Shown piece by piece: positions 36,434 through 46,658 of a DNA stretch of 64,000 nucleotides; positions within the stretch are counted from its first letter, which is position 1, and each line of letters opens with the position of its first letter. Where the stretch lies: the NCBI RefSeq assembly GCF_002954445.1, contig NZ_MQWA01000001.1, positions 3,989,043 to 4,053,042 on the forward strand, read 5' to 3'. The notes below the pieces were generated by a model, which was not told where the DNA came from, ran no database searches, and saw nothing but the letters and a program-made list of their open reading frames with translations. Both the position numbers and the translations under genes were made by a program. Origin of the DNA: Rubritalea profundi. Lineage in GTDB: Bacteria > Verrucomicrobiota > Verrucomicrobiia > Verrucomicrobiales > Akkermansiaceae.

Positions 36434-36931
36434 TTAGAGTCCTGACATTTTCCACAGCTCCCAGCCACCTTTAAAAACACTCACCTTGTATCCAGATTTC
36501 GCAAGCGACCTAGCCATTTTGAGTGAGTCTGGACACTTTTCGCTCTGACAATAGATAACGATCTTCTTCCCTTTAGTAACAGCAGCATCGAGGGTGCTCC
36601 TTGAGGACTCAAAGTTCTTGTCAAACGATTTCAAAGGGAGACTGTAGGCTCCATCAATATGGCCAAGCTTATAGAAAATTGGCGATCTTGTATCGATCAA
36701 AAGAATAGAACCTGTCTGTTGTAGCTCGAACACCTTCTCTATCGGCAATTCACTGACCACCACAGGAGCTGCTGTTTCCTTCTCAGCTCCCGCACTCTCC
36801 GCGACCTGTTTCTCTTTTACTTGCGTGGCGGAACTCTCGGCATCGCTCTTATCTAGCTCTGACAAACTGCTGGTACAGCTGCTAGTCACAGCTCCACCAA
36901 TAAGGATGGAAATCACGGAGATTGTTTTCAT
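36434..36931 (-). CDS. Exported rhodanese-domain protein
   Basis: A 165-residue protein. N-terminal hydrophobic signal (MKTISVISILIGGAVTSSC), possibly a lipoprotein with Cys19 although the lipobox lacks the usual Leu, then an acidic Ala/Glu-rich linker to about 60. A rhodanese domain follows: ILLIDTRSPIFYKLGHIDGA, and active cysteine in VIYCQSEKCPDS. It would act as a periplasmic sulfur-transfer or redox protein. The cysteine-rich gene follows 3 bp later. Confidence 0.78.
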   Translation of the reverse strand: MKTISVISILIGGAVTSSCTSSLSELDKSDAESSATQVKEKQVAESAGAEKETAAPVVVSELPIEKVFELQQTGSILLIDTRSPIFYKLGHIDGAYSLPLKSFDKNFESSRSTLDAAVTKGKKIVIYCQSEKCPDSLKMARSLAKSGYKVSVFKGGWELWKMSGL

Positions 36932-37010
36932 GGCGCTATTCTATGCCTAACAAAGCAATCTCGGCAAGTCACTTGCTTGTAATAGCAATCTACGAGTCAA
37001 ATTAGGCGAC

Positions 37011-39182
37011 TCACTCCAAATCCCGATAATCTACTTTCCTTTTGTCGTTTGTCTTTGCTTGCCGTATTTTCTCTCTTTGCTGTAACTCTTCGATTTGGTC
37101 GCGGAGGTGGGCGGCTCGCTCGAATTCTAGTCTGCCAGCGGCTTCGCGCATTTCTTCTTGGAGCTGAGAAATGATCTCAAGTGCATTATAAGTAACCTCA
37201 TCTTCAGCCACCCTAAGCATGGGCACAGAACTAGCTGCTTCATCATCATCACCATATGTCTGAAGGCTCTGCTGGACTGGCCGCACGACACTTCGCGGCA
37301 CTACTCCATGCTTCTCATTGTAGGCAATTTGGATTTCGCGTCGGTATTCGGTGATCGAAAGTAACTGCTTTATAGATTCAGTCACTTTATCACAGAACAG
37401 TACACACTCACCATTGAGGTGACGTGCCGCTCGTCCTGCAGTCTGCACCAGGCTTGTTTCGTTCCTCAAGAATCCTTCTTTGTCTGCATCTAAAATGCAC
37501 ACTAACGAAACCTCTGGAAGATCCAAGCCCTCACGCAAGAGATTGATGCCAATCAGAATATCGAACTCGGCGGCTCGCAGGGCGCGGAGGATTTCCACCC
37601 GTTCAACCGTATCGATGTCTGAGTGCAAGTAGCGAGCCTTCAAACCCACTTTCTCTAAATAGTCAGCTAAATCCTCGGCAGTCTTCTTGGTTAAAGTAGT
37701 AATCAACACTCGCTCATGCTTCTTCACCCGTTCTCTACAAAGTTCGATCGTTTTATCGATCTGCCCATCCAGCGGTAATAGAGTCAACACGGGATCCAAC
37801 AATCCAGTAGGCCGGATGATTTGTTCAGCCATAAGTGTGGCGCCACGCGTGCATACGTCAAAGTCCTCGACGCTCTCTAACGATGGACTCGGTGAGATCT
37901 GCTTGCGCAGCATCTTGATTGCCTGATTAGCGGACATCTCCCCCTTCACCCAAGGAATGTAGCGCTTATTTTCTGGCCGCGAATTGATCATCTCAAATGG
38001 CCCAGGAGTCGCGGAAACATACACTCGTTGGTTTGTCATCTCCATGAACTCGGCAAAGCGTAGAGGACGGTTATCTAGCGCACTCGGCAAACGGAAGCCA
38101 TGATTTACCAGCATCGTCTTACGACTTTTATCTCCTTCAAACATCCCACCGACCTGCGGAATAGTCGCATGACTCTCATCGACTAACAAAAGGTAATCCT
38201 CGGGAAAAAAATCCAATAAGGTGTATGGTCTAGCTCCCGGAGCACGACCAGTCACATGCCGCGAGTAATTCTCGATTCCTTGGCAGAATCCCATCTCGCG
38301 CATCATCTCAATATCGTACTCAGTACGCATCCGCACTCGCTGAGCTTCGATCAATTTCCCATCTTTCTCAAAATCGGCAACCGTCTCCTTCATCTCCTTG
38401 CGGATCGACTTGATCGCCTCCTTCATTTTAGGACCAGACGAGACGAATTGCTTTGCTGGAAAAAAAAGGTAATCCTTCATCTCGCCGCGCTTGGTGCCAC
38501 TCGTCGCTGAGATCTCAGAAATACGATCAATCTCGTCACCAAAGAACTCCACGCGTATTGCGGTGTCTTCGAGGTATGCAGGACGCACCTCCACCACATC
38601 GCCACGGACTCGGAAATGACCCCGCTGGAATGCGATGTCGTTGCGCTCAAATAACACCTCAACCAACATCGCCAAGAATTCATCTCGTCCGATCTGTTGC
38701 CCGACATTCACTGGCAGCATCATGTCCTTATAGTCATCCGGCGAGCCCAGACCATAGATACAACTGACCGAGGCGATCACGATCACGTCATCGCGGGTGA
38801 TCAGACTTCCCATCGTACTGAGCCGCATGCGCTCGATCTCTTCATTGATCGCTGAGTCCTTCTCAATGTAGGTATCAGAAGCTGGGATGTAGGCTTCGGG
38901 CTGGTAGTAATCGAAGTAACTCACGAAATACTCGACCGCATTATTGGGAAAGAAGGCTCTAAATTCCGAATAGAGTTGGGCGGCAAGAGTCTTGTTGTGA
39001 CTCATAATCAAGGTCGGTTTATTCACCTGCTTGATGACATTTGCCATAGTGAATGTCTTACCTGAACCTGTGACACCAAGCACCGATTGGTGACCATTAC
39101 CCACCTGCAAAGATTTGACCATTTTATCAATCGCCTGTTGCTGATCACCTTCCGGCGTGTATTCACTTACTAACTCGAACAT
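37011..39182 (-). CDS. uvrB: Excinuclease ABC subunit B
   Basis: A 723-residue protein from ATG 39182 (MFELVSEYTPEGDQQQAI); the frame extends to 39254 without family likeness. Helicase motifs: GVTGSGKTFT, the beta-hairpin region YFDYYQPEAYIP, LLVDESHATIPQ, VSATPGPFE, then LREGLDLPEVSLV and QTAGRAARH. A C-terminal UVR motif (REAAGRLEFERAAHLRDQI) ends it. Between VSATPGPFE and EQIIRPTGLLDP there are about 50 extra residues (including NQAIKMLRKQISPSPSLESV) compared with the usual 660-680-residue protein. It loads onto damaged DNA with UvrA and recruits UvrC. Confidence 0.95.
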   Translation of the reverse strand: MFELVSEYTPEGDQQQAIDKMVKSLQVGNGHQSVLGVTGSGKTFTMANVIKQVNKPTLIMSHNKTLAAQLYSEFRAFFPNNAVEYFVSYFDYYQPEAYIPASDTYIEKDSAINEEIERMRLSTMGSLITRDDVIVIASVSCIYGLGSPDDYKDMMLPVNVGQQIGRDEFLAMLVEVLFERNDIAFQRGHFRVRGDVVEVRPAYLEDTAIRVEFFGDEIDRISEISATSGTKRGEMKDYLFFPAKQFVSSGPKMKEAIKSIRKEMKETVADFEKDGKLIEAQRVRMRTEYDIEMMREMGFCQGIENYSRHVTGRAPGARPYTLLDFFPEDYLLLVDESHATIPQVGGMFEGDKSRKTMLVNHGFRLPSALDNRPLRFAEFMEMTNQRVYVSATPGPFEMINSRPENKRYIPWVKGEMSANQAIKMLRKQISPSPSLESVEDFDVCTRGATLMAEQIIRPTGLLDPVLTLLPLDGQIDKTIELCRERVKKHERVLITTLTKKTAEDLADYLEKVGLKARYLHSDIDTVERVEILRALRAAEFDILIGINLLREGLDLPEVSLVCILDADKEGFLRNETSLVQTAGRAARHLNGECVLFCDKVTESIKQLLSITEYRREIQIAYNEKHGVVPRSVVRPVQQSLQTYGDDDEAASSVPMLRVAEDEVTYNALEIISQLQEEMREAAGRLEFERAAHLRDQIEELQQREKIRQAKTNDKRKVDYRDLE

Positions 39183-39319
39183 CTCTCCTTGAAGAGTTGA
39201 GAATCTAGTAGATAGAATCAAGCACCAACGAACAGAACCTCGATTTGATTTCATTAATAACGTCCAAATTGCAGTGGTATCCTCGCCAAATGAGTGTTAG
39301 GAAAATCTACCTCGACCTG

Positions 39320-39526
39320 ATGATTGACAATCAAAACATGACAATGAGCCCATGCTCAAACAACTGTAATCTAGGTGACGATCAAATATGCCTCGGTTGC
39401 CACCGCTCGATAGACGAAATCATCGATTGGTCGAATATGGGCACAGATCAAAAAATGAAAATCCTCGAAAGATGTAATGCCTCTGCGAGCTTGAACGAGA
39501 ATGATACGAGAGCTATACTCGGGTAA
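39320..39526 (+). CDS. DUF1289 small cysteine protein
   Basis: A 68-residue protein. The motif SPCSNNCNLGDDQICLGCHR followed by IDEIIDWSNM and a helix with ILERC is the DUF1289 (YdhL-like) pattern, a probable small Fe-S or Zn protein. Upstream in-frame ATG at 39290 and codons back to 39245 could extend it, but they overlap the uvrB leader and are not conserved in kind. Divergent from uvrB. Confidence 0.75.
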   Translation: MIDNQNMTMSPCSNNCNLGDDQICLGCHRSIDEIIDWSNMGTDQKMKILERCNASASLNENDTRAILG

Positions 39527-39666
39527 ATAAAAATTTTATTACTATTAGCCTGCCTAATAATTTTCGTTCGCCACTTAGAAGAGCGCTTCCGACCTCTTTG
39601 CTCCATCTGCATGTATTTGTTCTTCCAGCATTGACTGACACCACATTATTCCCACTAATCTAAACC

Positions 39667-41391
39667 ATGGACCGAGAAGATATAGCCGACGTATTAGACC
39701 AAATCGCACTCCTTCTTGAGTTGAAGGGCGAAAATATCTTTAAGACACGCGCTTACAGGAATGGTGCTGAGATTGTGCGCTCAAATGATGCGGATATCGT
39801 TGCCCTTGCCAAAGAAAACAAACTCGACGGCATTGCTGGACTAGGCAAGGCGCTACAGCAAAAAATCCACGAACTTGCGACAACTGGAAAGCTCGAGTTT
39901 TATGAGAACCTGCGTGCTGAGTTCCCTCCTACTCTTTTTGATCTTTTTGAAATTCAAGGTCTTGGACCTAAAAAGATCAAAGCCCTCTACGATCAACTCA
40001 AAATTGATTCGGTCGAGTCACTCAAAACTGCCTGCGAAAGTGGCTCTATTAGCGCACTAAAAGGCTTTGCTAAGAAGACGGTTGAAAAAATCTTAGCGGC
40101 TATCGAGCTCAGAGAGAAATTTGCCTCACACTTCCGACTCGGTGACGTCGCTGTGATGGCAGAAACATTACTCGACCACGTGCGAGCGCACCCAGCGACT
40201 CTTCGTTGCTGTCACGCAGGATCATATCGCCGTTCCAAAGAGATTTTACACGATATCGACATCCTGGTAGCAACCGACAGACCAGCGGAACTTACTGAGT
40301 ATTTCTCCCAGTTAGATGAAGTCGCCGAGGTAATCGTCTGTGGCGAAACCAAAGTTTCTATCAGACTCGATGGCGGCCTCCAAGCTGATCTTCGAGCTGT
40401 CTCTAACTCAGCCTTCCCGTTCGCCCTGCAATACTTTAGCGGCAGCAAAGAACACAATGTGGCGATCCGCCAACGCGCACTCAAGCGTGGATGGTCGCTC
40501 AACGAGTACGACTTCACCGTCAAAGAAGGAGCCGAGCAACCACCAGTAGTCCACGAAGAAGCCGATATCTATCAAGCTCTCGGGCTCGACTTCATTCCGC
40601 CCGAACTGCGCGAAAACCGGGGTGAAATCGAAGCTGCTGAGAATGGGAAGATCCCCCGTCTCATCGAACTAGAAAACCTTCGTGGTACCTTCCACAATCA
40701 CACAACGGCCTCAGACGGTAGGAACTCTCTCGAAGAAATGGCAGAAGCCGCGATCGAGCTCGGGCTGGAGTACTTAGGCATCGCCGATCACTCCAAGGCG
40801 TCATTCCAGGCAAATGGGCTCTATCCTGACCGCCTCCTCCGCCAGGTAGCAGAAATCAAGAAGCTCAACCAACAATGGAATGGCTCCTTTCGCCTTCTCG
40901 CCGGCTCAGAGGTAGATATTCTTAAGGATGGCACACTCGATTTCGCTGATGATATTCTCTCACAGTTAGATTATGTGGTAGCCTCAGTGCACAATTCTTT
41001 CACCCTACCAGAGAAAGAAATGACGGCTCGTATTATTCGTGCCATGGAGAACCCACACGTTACTATGTTAGGTCACGTCACTGGCCGACTTCTATTACGC
41101 CGCGAGGCCTACGCGGTAAATATCGATAAAATTATCGACTGCGCAGCGGCGACCGGAACCATCATTGAACTCAACTGTAATCCACGTCGACTCGACATGG
41201 ATTGGCGTCATTGGAATAAAGCGCGTGAAAAAGGTGTTAAATGTGCTATCAATCCGGACGCGCATCGTTTAGAACAATTACAATTCTTAGCATTTGGAGT
41301 TCGTCTTGCCCGTAAAGGCTGGCTTAGCAAGTCTGATGTAATCAACACCAAGGCACTCCCAGAAATCCTCGATTTCCTTTCTATCCAATAA
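39667..41391 (+). CDS. polX: DNA polymerase/3'-5' exonuclease PolX
   Basis: A 574-residue protein. Helix-hairpin-helix N-terminus ([34 protein letters not shown]), polymerase-beta nucleotidyltransferase ([19 protein letters not shown] with DxD, then [12 protein letters not shown]), and C-terminal PHP domain ([37 protein letters not shown]). It acts in base-excision-type gap filling. Length and domain order are normal. Confidence 0.93.
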   Translation: MDREDIADVLDQIALLLELKGENIFKTRAYRNGAEIVRSNDADIVALAKENKLDGIAGLGKALQQKIHELATTGKLEFYENLRAEFPPTLFDLFEIQGLGPKKIKALYDQLKIDSVESLKTACESGSISALKGFAKKTVEKILAAIELREKFASHFRLGDVAVMAETLLDHVRAHPATLRCCHAGSYRRSKEILHDIDILVATDRPAELTEYFSQLDEVAEVIVCGETKVSIRLDGGLQADLRAVSNSAFPFALQYFSGSKEHNVAIRQRALKRGWSLNEYDFTVKEGAEQPPVVHEEADIYQALGLDFIPPELRENRGEIEAAENGKIPRLIELENLRGTFHNHTTASDGRNSLEEMAEAAIELGLEYLGIADHSKASFQANGLYPDRLLRQVAEIKKLNQQWNGSFRLLAGSEVDILKDGTLDFADDILSQLDYVVASVHNSFTLPEKEMTARIIRAMENPHVTMLGHVTGRLLLRREAYAVNIDKIIDCAAATGTIIELNCNPRRLDMDWRHWNKAREKGVKCAINPDAHRLEQLQFLAFGVRLARKGWLSKSDVINTKALPEILDFLSIQ

Positions 41392-41408
41392 CCACCAAAC
41401 ACATAAAG

Positions 41409-42446
41409 ATGTACTCACATTTCCTAGCCCAAGGCCCAGCTGACCCACCTAGCATCATTTTCTTAATCATCGCAGGCGTGATCCTTCTTTTCGGACTCAT
41501 CTTTGCATACCTCCTGCTTAAGTTTTTCAAAACTTGGCTCCGTGCAAAACTCTCACAAGCACCCGTCGATTTCCTCTCACTGATTGGAATGTGGCTGCGT
41601 AAAGTACCATTTGAGCTCATCGTCGATAGCCGAATCACTGCAGTCAAAGCTGGACTCGACTACAGCACAGATAACCTCGAAGCTCACTACCTCGCCGGTG
41701 GTGACATTTCCAATGTCGTGCTCGCTCTCATCGCAGCAGACAAGGCCGGCATCAGCCTCGATTACCAACGTGCTTGCGCGATTGACCTCGCGACGAAGGA
41801 CACTGGGAAATCCGTACTTGAAGCGGTTCGTACATCGATCAACCCTATGGTTATTGATTGCCCGACTCCAACCAATGGCATCAACAAAATTACTGCCGTA
41901 GCCAAAGACGGTATTGCTGTAAATGCTCGCGCCCGAGTCACTGTCAGAACAAACCTTGATGGATTTGTTGGTGGAGCTACCGAAGAAACCATTATCGCCC
42001 GTGTGGGTGAAGGCATCGTTACTGCCGTGGGTTCAGCTGAGTCCTACAAGGCTGTCCTAGAAAACCCCGACTCCATTTCGAAGCTTGTCCTTTCTAAAGG
42101 AGTGGACACAGCCACCGCATTTGAAATCCTCTCCATTGATATTGCTGATGTGGATGTCTCAGACAACATTGGTGCTCGCCTCCAGGCCGAGCAAGCCGAA
42201 GCGGATAAGCAAATCGCTCAGGCTCGTGCCGAAGTTCGCCGTGCAGCAGCCGTCGCTGAAGAGCAAGAAATGTCAGCTAGAACTCAAGAAATGCGAGCTA
42301 AAGTGGTAGAAGCTGAAGCTGAAATCCCAATGGCGATCGCTGAAGCATTCCGCAATGGAAACCTTGGTGTCATGGACTACGCTAAGTATCAAAACATCAA
42401 CTCAGACACCAAGATGCGTGACTCACTCGCTGACGGTGAAGAGTAA
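41409..42446 (+). CDS. floA: Flotillin-like protein FloA
   Basis: A 345-residue protein. One N-terminal membrane hairpin ([21 protein letters not shown]), the band-7-like core ([27 protein letters not shown]) and a Glu/Ala coiled coil ([20 protein letters not shown]) match the FloA/YqfA (UPF0365) family. It organises functional membrane microdomains. It is 17 bp after polX and 23 bp before a small membrane protein gene, probably one unit with the latter. Confidence 0.92.
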   Translation: MYSHFLAQGPADPPSIIFLIIAGVILLFGLIFAYLLLKFFKTWLRAKLSQAPVDFLSLIGMWLRKVPFELIVDSRITAVKAGLDYSTDNLEAHYLAGGDISNVVLALIAADKAGISLDYQRACAIDLATKDTGKSVLEAVRTSINPMVIDCPTPTNGINKITAVAKDGIAVNARARVTVRTNLDGFVGGATEETIIARVGEGIVTAVGSAESYKAVLENPDSISKLVLSKGVDTATAFEILSIDIADVDVSDNIGARLQAEQAEADKQIAQARAEVRRAAAVAEEQEMSARTQEMRAKVVEAEAEIPMAIAEAFRNGNLGVMDYAKYQNINSDTKMRDSLADGEE

Positions 42447-42469
42447 GATCTAAACTAACTTTCATTATT

Positions 42470-43000
42470 ATGTTCACTGAGCTACTTGCAGAAACTGAAA
42501 TTCCAGCACAAGCGATTCTATTTATCATTGTGATGGTCTTCAGTTTTCTGAAGTGGCTCTTTGGTAAATTTACGGAAAAAAAAGAAGAAGGTGACTCCTC
42601 CACACTGGAGTCACTTTATGACCAATACCGTGATGAAATAAGAGCACATCAAGCTCCACCCACTACCCCCCAAAGGGACGTAGCTGCCACCCCTCCGCAA
42701 CGCACATCCACTGCGTCACCCCCTCCGGCTCTGCCGAAAACTGTCGCCTCAAAATCGATTACTCCTCTTCCGGTCGTAGAGCAGAAGCCACGCTTCAACA
42801 TGGACGATGTTGAGCGAGCTCGCAAAGCAAAGCAAAACAGCGCCTATGAGCGCCCAAGCGTAAGCTCTGCTAAAGCCGATAAAAAACGGACATCTAACAT
42901 CACTCTCATCCCTTTACACAGGAAATTACGCCACAAGGGAAGCCTGCGCCAGGCATTGCTCGTAAAGCAAATCCTAGGTACACCTAAGGCCTTTCAATAG
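42470..43000 (+). CDS. Small membrane protein with proline-rich tail, unknown function
   Basis: A 176-residue protein not recognised. An N-terminal helix (AQAILFIIVMVFSFLKWLFG) anchors it, followed by an acidic/helical stretch (STLESLYDQYRDEIRAHQ) and a Pro/Thr/Ala linker. The C-terminus ends in a basic segment (RKLRHKGSLRQALLVKQILG). Such a layout of anchor, disordered linker and basic end motif resembles other small verrucomicrobial proteins paired with floA; a role at FloA-rich membranes is a guess from the 23-bp spacing. Confidence 0.65.
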   Translation: MFTELLAETEIPAQAILFIIVMVFSFLKWLFGKFTEKKEEGDSSTLESLYDQYRDEIRAHQAPPTTPQRDVAATPPQRTSTASPPPALPKTVASKSITPLPVVEQKPRFNMDDVERARKAKQNSAYERPSVSSAKADKKRTSNITLIPLHRKLRHKGSLRQALLVKQILGTPKAFQ

Positions 43001-43153
43001 AGGATCGCTGCGCTCCAATTAGCAGTTTAGAATTAGCAATCGATACATTCGAAGACTCGTTCTCAAGCAGGTAACCAAAAATAAATTTTGTCCATTCTTA
43101 GAAATTCTGAAAATCCTGTATAAAAAACAGTATTACCTGAATTTATGAGATGC

Positions 43154-43957
43154 TTACCTAATCCGCTCGACACCCGCGTAGCAATTGAACCTAGGTGGCC
43201 GCAAAAAACCGATGAGCGTCTGGCCACTTTCTTGAGCGAAATCTACAGCTAGACTGGTGGGTGCTGAGATCGCCGAAATCATTGGCACTCCAAGCGCATG
43301 CGCTTTCTGCATTACCTCGAATGAGACTCGACCCGAGACCTGAAGAATCACCGAACTTAAATCCAGTGACTCCACAGCGGCAAAGCCTAACACCTTATCG
43401 ATGGCATTGTGACGTCCCACATCTTCGCGCAACACAAGAAGCGTCCCTTCGCTGTCAAATAATCCAGCGGCATGCAGTCCTCCTGTGCTCTCAAATACTC
43501 GTTGCGCCTCACGCAGCTTATCCGGCAGGCCTAACAAGACTTCACTCTTCACACTAAACTCTCCCATCACTCTCGGGTGATTTTGCCGAATCGAGTCAAT
43601 AGTGGCCTTGCCACAAATCCCACAGGATGAGGCTGAGTATAAATTTCGTTGGTGACGTGCGAAATCCACGGTGACCTCGTCCTTCAGAAACACCAATGCG
43701 TGGTTTTGATTCTTCTCTAGGTCGATCCTAGTCACACCATCAAGGTTTGGTAAAACACCCTCACTTAGCAGAAATCCTCTAACTAGATCGAGATCATCGC
43801 ATGGTGTCCGCATCACCACAGCAATCGGATGCCCATCCAGAGTGATTTGTAGCGGCTCTTCCGCTGAGATACTATCTTCCACCGTAGCACGAGCACCAGC
43901 CCTGTACTGCACTATAGAATAGTGCTGGGACCTAGTCTCAGGCTTCACTCTCGACAT
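43154..43957 (-). CDS. fdhD: Formate dehydrogenase accessory sulfurtransferase FdhD
   Basis: A 267-residue protein from ATG 43957; an ATG at 43981 adds eight residues and lengthens the overlap with the MOSC gene from 20 to 44 bp. SSCGICGK near 112 carries the sulfur-transfer cysteines and LLVLREDVGRHNAIDKVLG is the family signature. FdhD passes sulfur to the molybdenum centre of formate dehydrogenase. No formate dehydrogenase gene is in the window, so it may serve an unlinked enzyme. Confidence 0.9.
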   Translation of the reverse strand: MSRVKPETRSQHYSIVQYRAGARATVEDSISAEEPLQITLDGHPIAVVMRTPCDDLDLVRGFLLSEGVLPNLDGVTRIDLEKNQNHALVFLKDEVTVDFARHQRNLYSASSCGICGKATIDSIRQNHPRVMGEFSVKSEVLLGLPDKLREAQRVFESTGGLHAAGLFDSEGTLLVLREDVGRHNAIDKVLGFAAVESLDLSSVILQVSGRVSFEVMQKAHALGVPMISAISAPTSLAVDFAQESGQTLIGFLRPPRFNCYAGVERIR

Positions 43958-44441
43958 CCCCCAATACTTTAAAATTGGCATCTCCAGCCACCAGTGAACC
44001 TCCGCTCACAATCCTAGCTCTCAGCCCGCCTCTACCTTTAAGGAAATCTTCTGCTCCATCCCCCACTGCCTCGTCCATCCAAAAGCAGGGCGAGCATTCG
44101 CAGGAGCCGGTGAATTCCATCCCATTGATGCGAAATCTTTTTCCTATCAAACTATTGAGATCCACTCCCTCGACTACGACATTCCGTCGAAAAACGGCAG
44201 CAGCAAATTCCTCGGCAGGGAATCTTGAACTAATTTTCTGATACACAGCCCAGTCAAAAAAGGTGATTTGCCCCTTATAGTCTGGCTCGTAATCAAAGAA
44301 CCGATCACTGACAATTCCACTACCAGCGACTAGCTCAAGGGAATCACATTCCACAATAGGATTCTTCATCGAAGCCATTCCGTATCGACCAAAATAATTG
44401 TGATCAGGTGAAATATAGAGATGCTTTATCGTCGCTTTCAT
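43938..44441 (-). CDS. MOSC domain-containing protein
   Basis: A 167-residue protein from ATG 44441; an ATG at 44450 adds three residues. MKATIKHLYISPDHNYFG, VAGSGIVSDRFFD and the cysteine-bearing TGSCECSPCFWMDEAVG near 115-130 fit the small MOSC family that handles sulfur for the molybdenum cofactor. It overlaps fdhD at its 3' end and diverges from moaC, so the three probably serve cofactor maturation together. Confidence 0.85.
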   Translation of the reverse strand: MKATIKHLYISPDHNYFGRYGMASMKNPIVECDSLELVAGSGIVSDRFFDYEPDYKGQITFFDWAVYQKISSRFPAEEFAAAVFRRNVVVEGVDLNSLIGKRFRINGMEFTGSCECSPCFWMDEAVGDGAEDFLKGRGGLRARIVSGGSLVAGDANFKVLGDVESEA

Positions 44442-44560
44442 AGAGGTCATTTGGGATGCAACTCATCAAAGCAAGCATTACAGCCAAATACCACACCAGA
44501 TTCAGCCATTCCGCAAAAAAAATCCTTTGCCTCATCCCGTCGAACTTTCACAATCAAGCC

Positions 44561-45040
44561 ATGCACCCATTCACCCACGTCGATCCAGAGAACCAACCCG
44601 GTATGGTCGACGTCTCAAATAAAGACACCACACGCCGCGAAGCCACCGCTGAGTCTATTGTCACGCTAGGTACTGAAATCATGCAGCACATGCAGGATGG
44701 TGATATCGAGTCTAAGAAAGGCCCGGTTTTTCAGACCGCCATTATTGCTGGCACCATGGCAGCAAAGAAAACTTCCGATTGGATCCCCTTTTGCCACCCG
44801 CTACCGCTGGAGAAATGTAAGTTTAAAATCGAGGCTATCAATACGACGCAAGTCCGCGTGCAGTGCACATGCCTCACCACTGCCAGAACTGGGATTGAAA
44901 TGGAAGCTCTCACAGGGGCCTCAGCAGCAGCACTCACCATTTATGATATGTGCAAGGCTGTAAGTAAATCCATCACCATCGAACACACTCGGTTGCTTAG
45001 TAAAACTGGCGGGAAATCCGATTTCAAGAGTGAGTACTGA
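44561..45040 (+). CDS. moaC: Cyclic pyranopterin monophosphate synthase MoaC
   Basis: A 159-residue protein from ATG 44561, chosen to fit the family start; the frame is open to 44456. GMVDVSNKDTTRREATAES, WIPFCHPLPL with the catalytic-region His and GIEMEALTGASAAALTIYDM are diagnostic. It makes cPMP, the first stable intermediate of the molybdenum cofactor needed by NarB. Divergent from the MOSC gene. Confidence 0.95.
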   Translation: MHPFTHVDPENQPGMVDVSNKDTTRREATAESIVTLGTEIMQHMQDGDIESKKGPVFQTAIIAGTMAAKKTSDWIPFCHPLPLEKCKFKIEAINTTQVRVQCTCLTTARTGIEMEALTGASAAALTIYDMCKAVSKSITIEHTRLLSKTGGKSDFKSEY

Positions 45041-45073
45041 CTTTAGTTCAATACACGCCTAATCAGCCTAGAT

Positions 45074-45106
45074 GAAAAAAAATGCACCAGCCGTAGATGG
45101 TGCATT
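45074..45106 (-). terminator. Terminator after the carbonic anhydrase gene
   Basis: Read on the minus strand, stem AATGCACC / GGTGCATT with a 10-nt loop is followed by TTTTTT, 29 bp past the stop codon. It lies between convergent genes. Confidence 0.82.
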
Positions 45107-45134
45107 CTAAATGTTAGTAATATAATATCTACTG

Positions 45135-45824
45135 TTATTTAAGTAGTGTGACTCCACCTGTGTGCAGGTCGTAAACTGCTCCAACAATCATGATGTCGCC
45201 ACTTTTCTCGAGATCAGCTAGAACCTTACTGCGCTCACGGATGTCACTCACAGTCTGGCGTACGTTGGCTTCCACCACATCGTTGACGAACTCAATATTC
45301 TTAGAGTTACGACCTTTTTCCTCGTGGCCTTTTACTGCTTCAACCGCAGGTTTTATTTTAGCTAGCAGAGCAGTCAAGTTACCCATCTCAGCATGATCAC
45401 ATGCGCCTTTTACAGCTCCACAGGCAGTGTGACCGAGTACCATAACGAGTTTTGATCCGGCTAACTTAGTAGCAAACTCCATCGATCTTAACTGATCCAC
45501 ATTTTCCACGTTACCCGCCACCCGGCCGACAAAAAGATCACCAATTCCTTGGTCAAAGACGATTTCTACTGGAACACGTGAATCGAGACAGGATAGTGTC
45601 ACAGCCTTTGGGTGCTGGCCTTTCGTTGTGGCTTCTATACGTTTTAGGATTTCTGGTGATGTCACGTCTCCTTTCATGTAGCGTTTATTTCCTTCCAGTA
45701 ATTCACTGAGAACTGCTTTGGGCGTGATTGATTTTTGCGTCTCAATACTCGTCTGCGCGCTAGCAGAAAAAGCTAGTCTGAGAGATGTTACAGAGATTGC
45801 GGCTACTTTAGTGAATATATTCAT
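45135..45824 (-). CDS. Exported beta-carbonic anhydrase
   Basis: A 229-residue protein from ATG 45824, which starts a signal peptide (MNIFTKVAAISVTSLRLAFSASAQ); the frame extends to 45848. Zinc ligands of the beta class: SCLDSRVP and LGHTACGAVKGA, with QGIGDLFVGRVAGN between. It converts CO2 and bicarbonate in the periplasm, unlike the usual cytoplasmic enzymes. It has its own terminator. It may supply bicarbonate or buffer the periplasm (inference). Confidence 0.92.
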   Translation of the reverse strand: MNIFTKVAAISVTSLRLAFSASAQTSIETQKSITPKAVLSELLEGNKRYMKGDVTSPEILKRIEATTKGQHPKAVTLSCLDSRVPVEIVFDQGIGDLFVGRVAGNVENVDQLRSMEFATKLAGSKLVMVLGHTACGAVKGACDHAEMGNLTALLAKIKPAVEAVKGHEEKGRNSKNIEFVNDVVEANVRQTVSDIRERSKVLADLEKSGDIMIVGAVYDLHTGGVTLLK

Positions 45825-46001
45825 CGGCTTATTTTTTGGGATTATCAATTTTCATTCACAGTCACCCCATAGCAACTCAATGAGTAGCTGTAATCCTTGA
45901 GTTAGCGTTATTTTTTGACCGATTCGGCGACTTCGTTTTTTGAATTCAAGAAGAGACGTTCTTTATTTACTGGCTTCCTGCCCGCGTGCTGTCCCATAGA
46001 A

Positions 46002-46307
46002 TTATGGAGCAAAACCTACTAGGTATGATGTCTCGCAAGCTATCCGCATTCGATAGCTGCCACCTGCTGTCCCATAGGATTTGAGCAGGCTCATCAGATT
46101 TATTCGATCCCAGACCACCCCACGAACTATAGCGAGTAGACGTGAAAAACTGTGAGACCATCCTGCTACTTGACCTTGAAAACACATCAAGACGTACAGA
46201 AGCAAAGCTGCCCATAGTTGCCAGCGTATCGCATGCTTACTGTGTCCTAGGAAGTCACAAACTTGTAGGGTCTGTTTGATCTGCTTAAAGAATACTTCGA
46301 TGCCCCG
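46002..46307 (-). pseudogene. IS4-family transposase, C-terminal relic
   Basis: The frame reads GIEVFFKQIKQTLQVCDFLG, then HAIRWQLWAALLLYVL and WDRINLMSLLKSYGTAGGSY to a stop, text typical of the C-terminal end of IS4-type DDE transposases (the last E region). An in-frame stop at 46308 and loss of the rest of the catalytic domain show decay. No terminal inverted repeats could be fixed. Confidence 0.75.
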
Positions 46308-46491
46308 TCAAAATGTCCACATCACTAATCTTGTCAGAGCGGGCTGAAAGTCGCTTTGCAAATAGTCTGGCGAGTGGTGTGTGATAGGATAGTATAGATC
46401 CGGTGAGATTTAAGCCGCCTTGAGCATTGATCCTTTCGTTGATCAGTGATAATTTCATCTTGGTAACCCGTTGGGTGGTTGTGGTAAACAA
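46285..46491 (-). pseudogene. Possible N-terminal scrap of the same transposase
   Basis: A 68-codon frame with ERINAQGGLNLTGSILSYHT and a following Leu/Arg-rich helix runs in another frame directly into the transposase C-terminal relic. It may be the start of a transposase with the middle deleted. Weak. The rest of the 810-bp gap 45849-46658 holds promoter-type A+T-rich sequence and no other gene. Confidence 0.3.
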
Positions 46492-46582
46492 CTCTTAAGC
46501 TAGTAACTAGGAAGATTCCCAATATTTTCTCAAAACTAACTCACGGATTCAGGATAGAGAGATATTGCTAAAGAAGGTAAAT

Positions 46583-46621
46583 AAAAAATGCTCTATCCGA
46601 AAGTCGAATAGAGCATTTTAT
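46583..46621 (-). terminator. Terminator after the OprO/P-type porin gene
   Basis: Stem AAAATGCTCTAT / ATAGAGCATTTT with an inner CGA/TCG pairing, followed on the minus strand by A/T-rich sequence with TTTTTTAT. It lies 38 bp past the stop codon. Confidence 0.82.
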
Positions 46622-46658
46622 GTTCGATTTAATGAGGATCTAAGTCGCAGCAATCATC

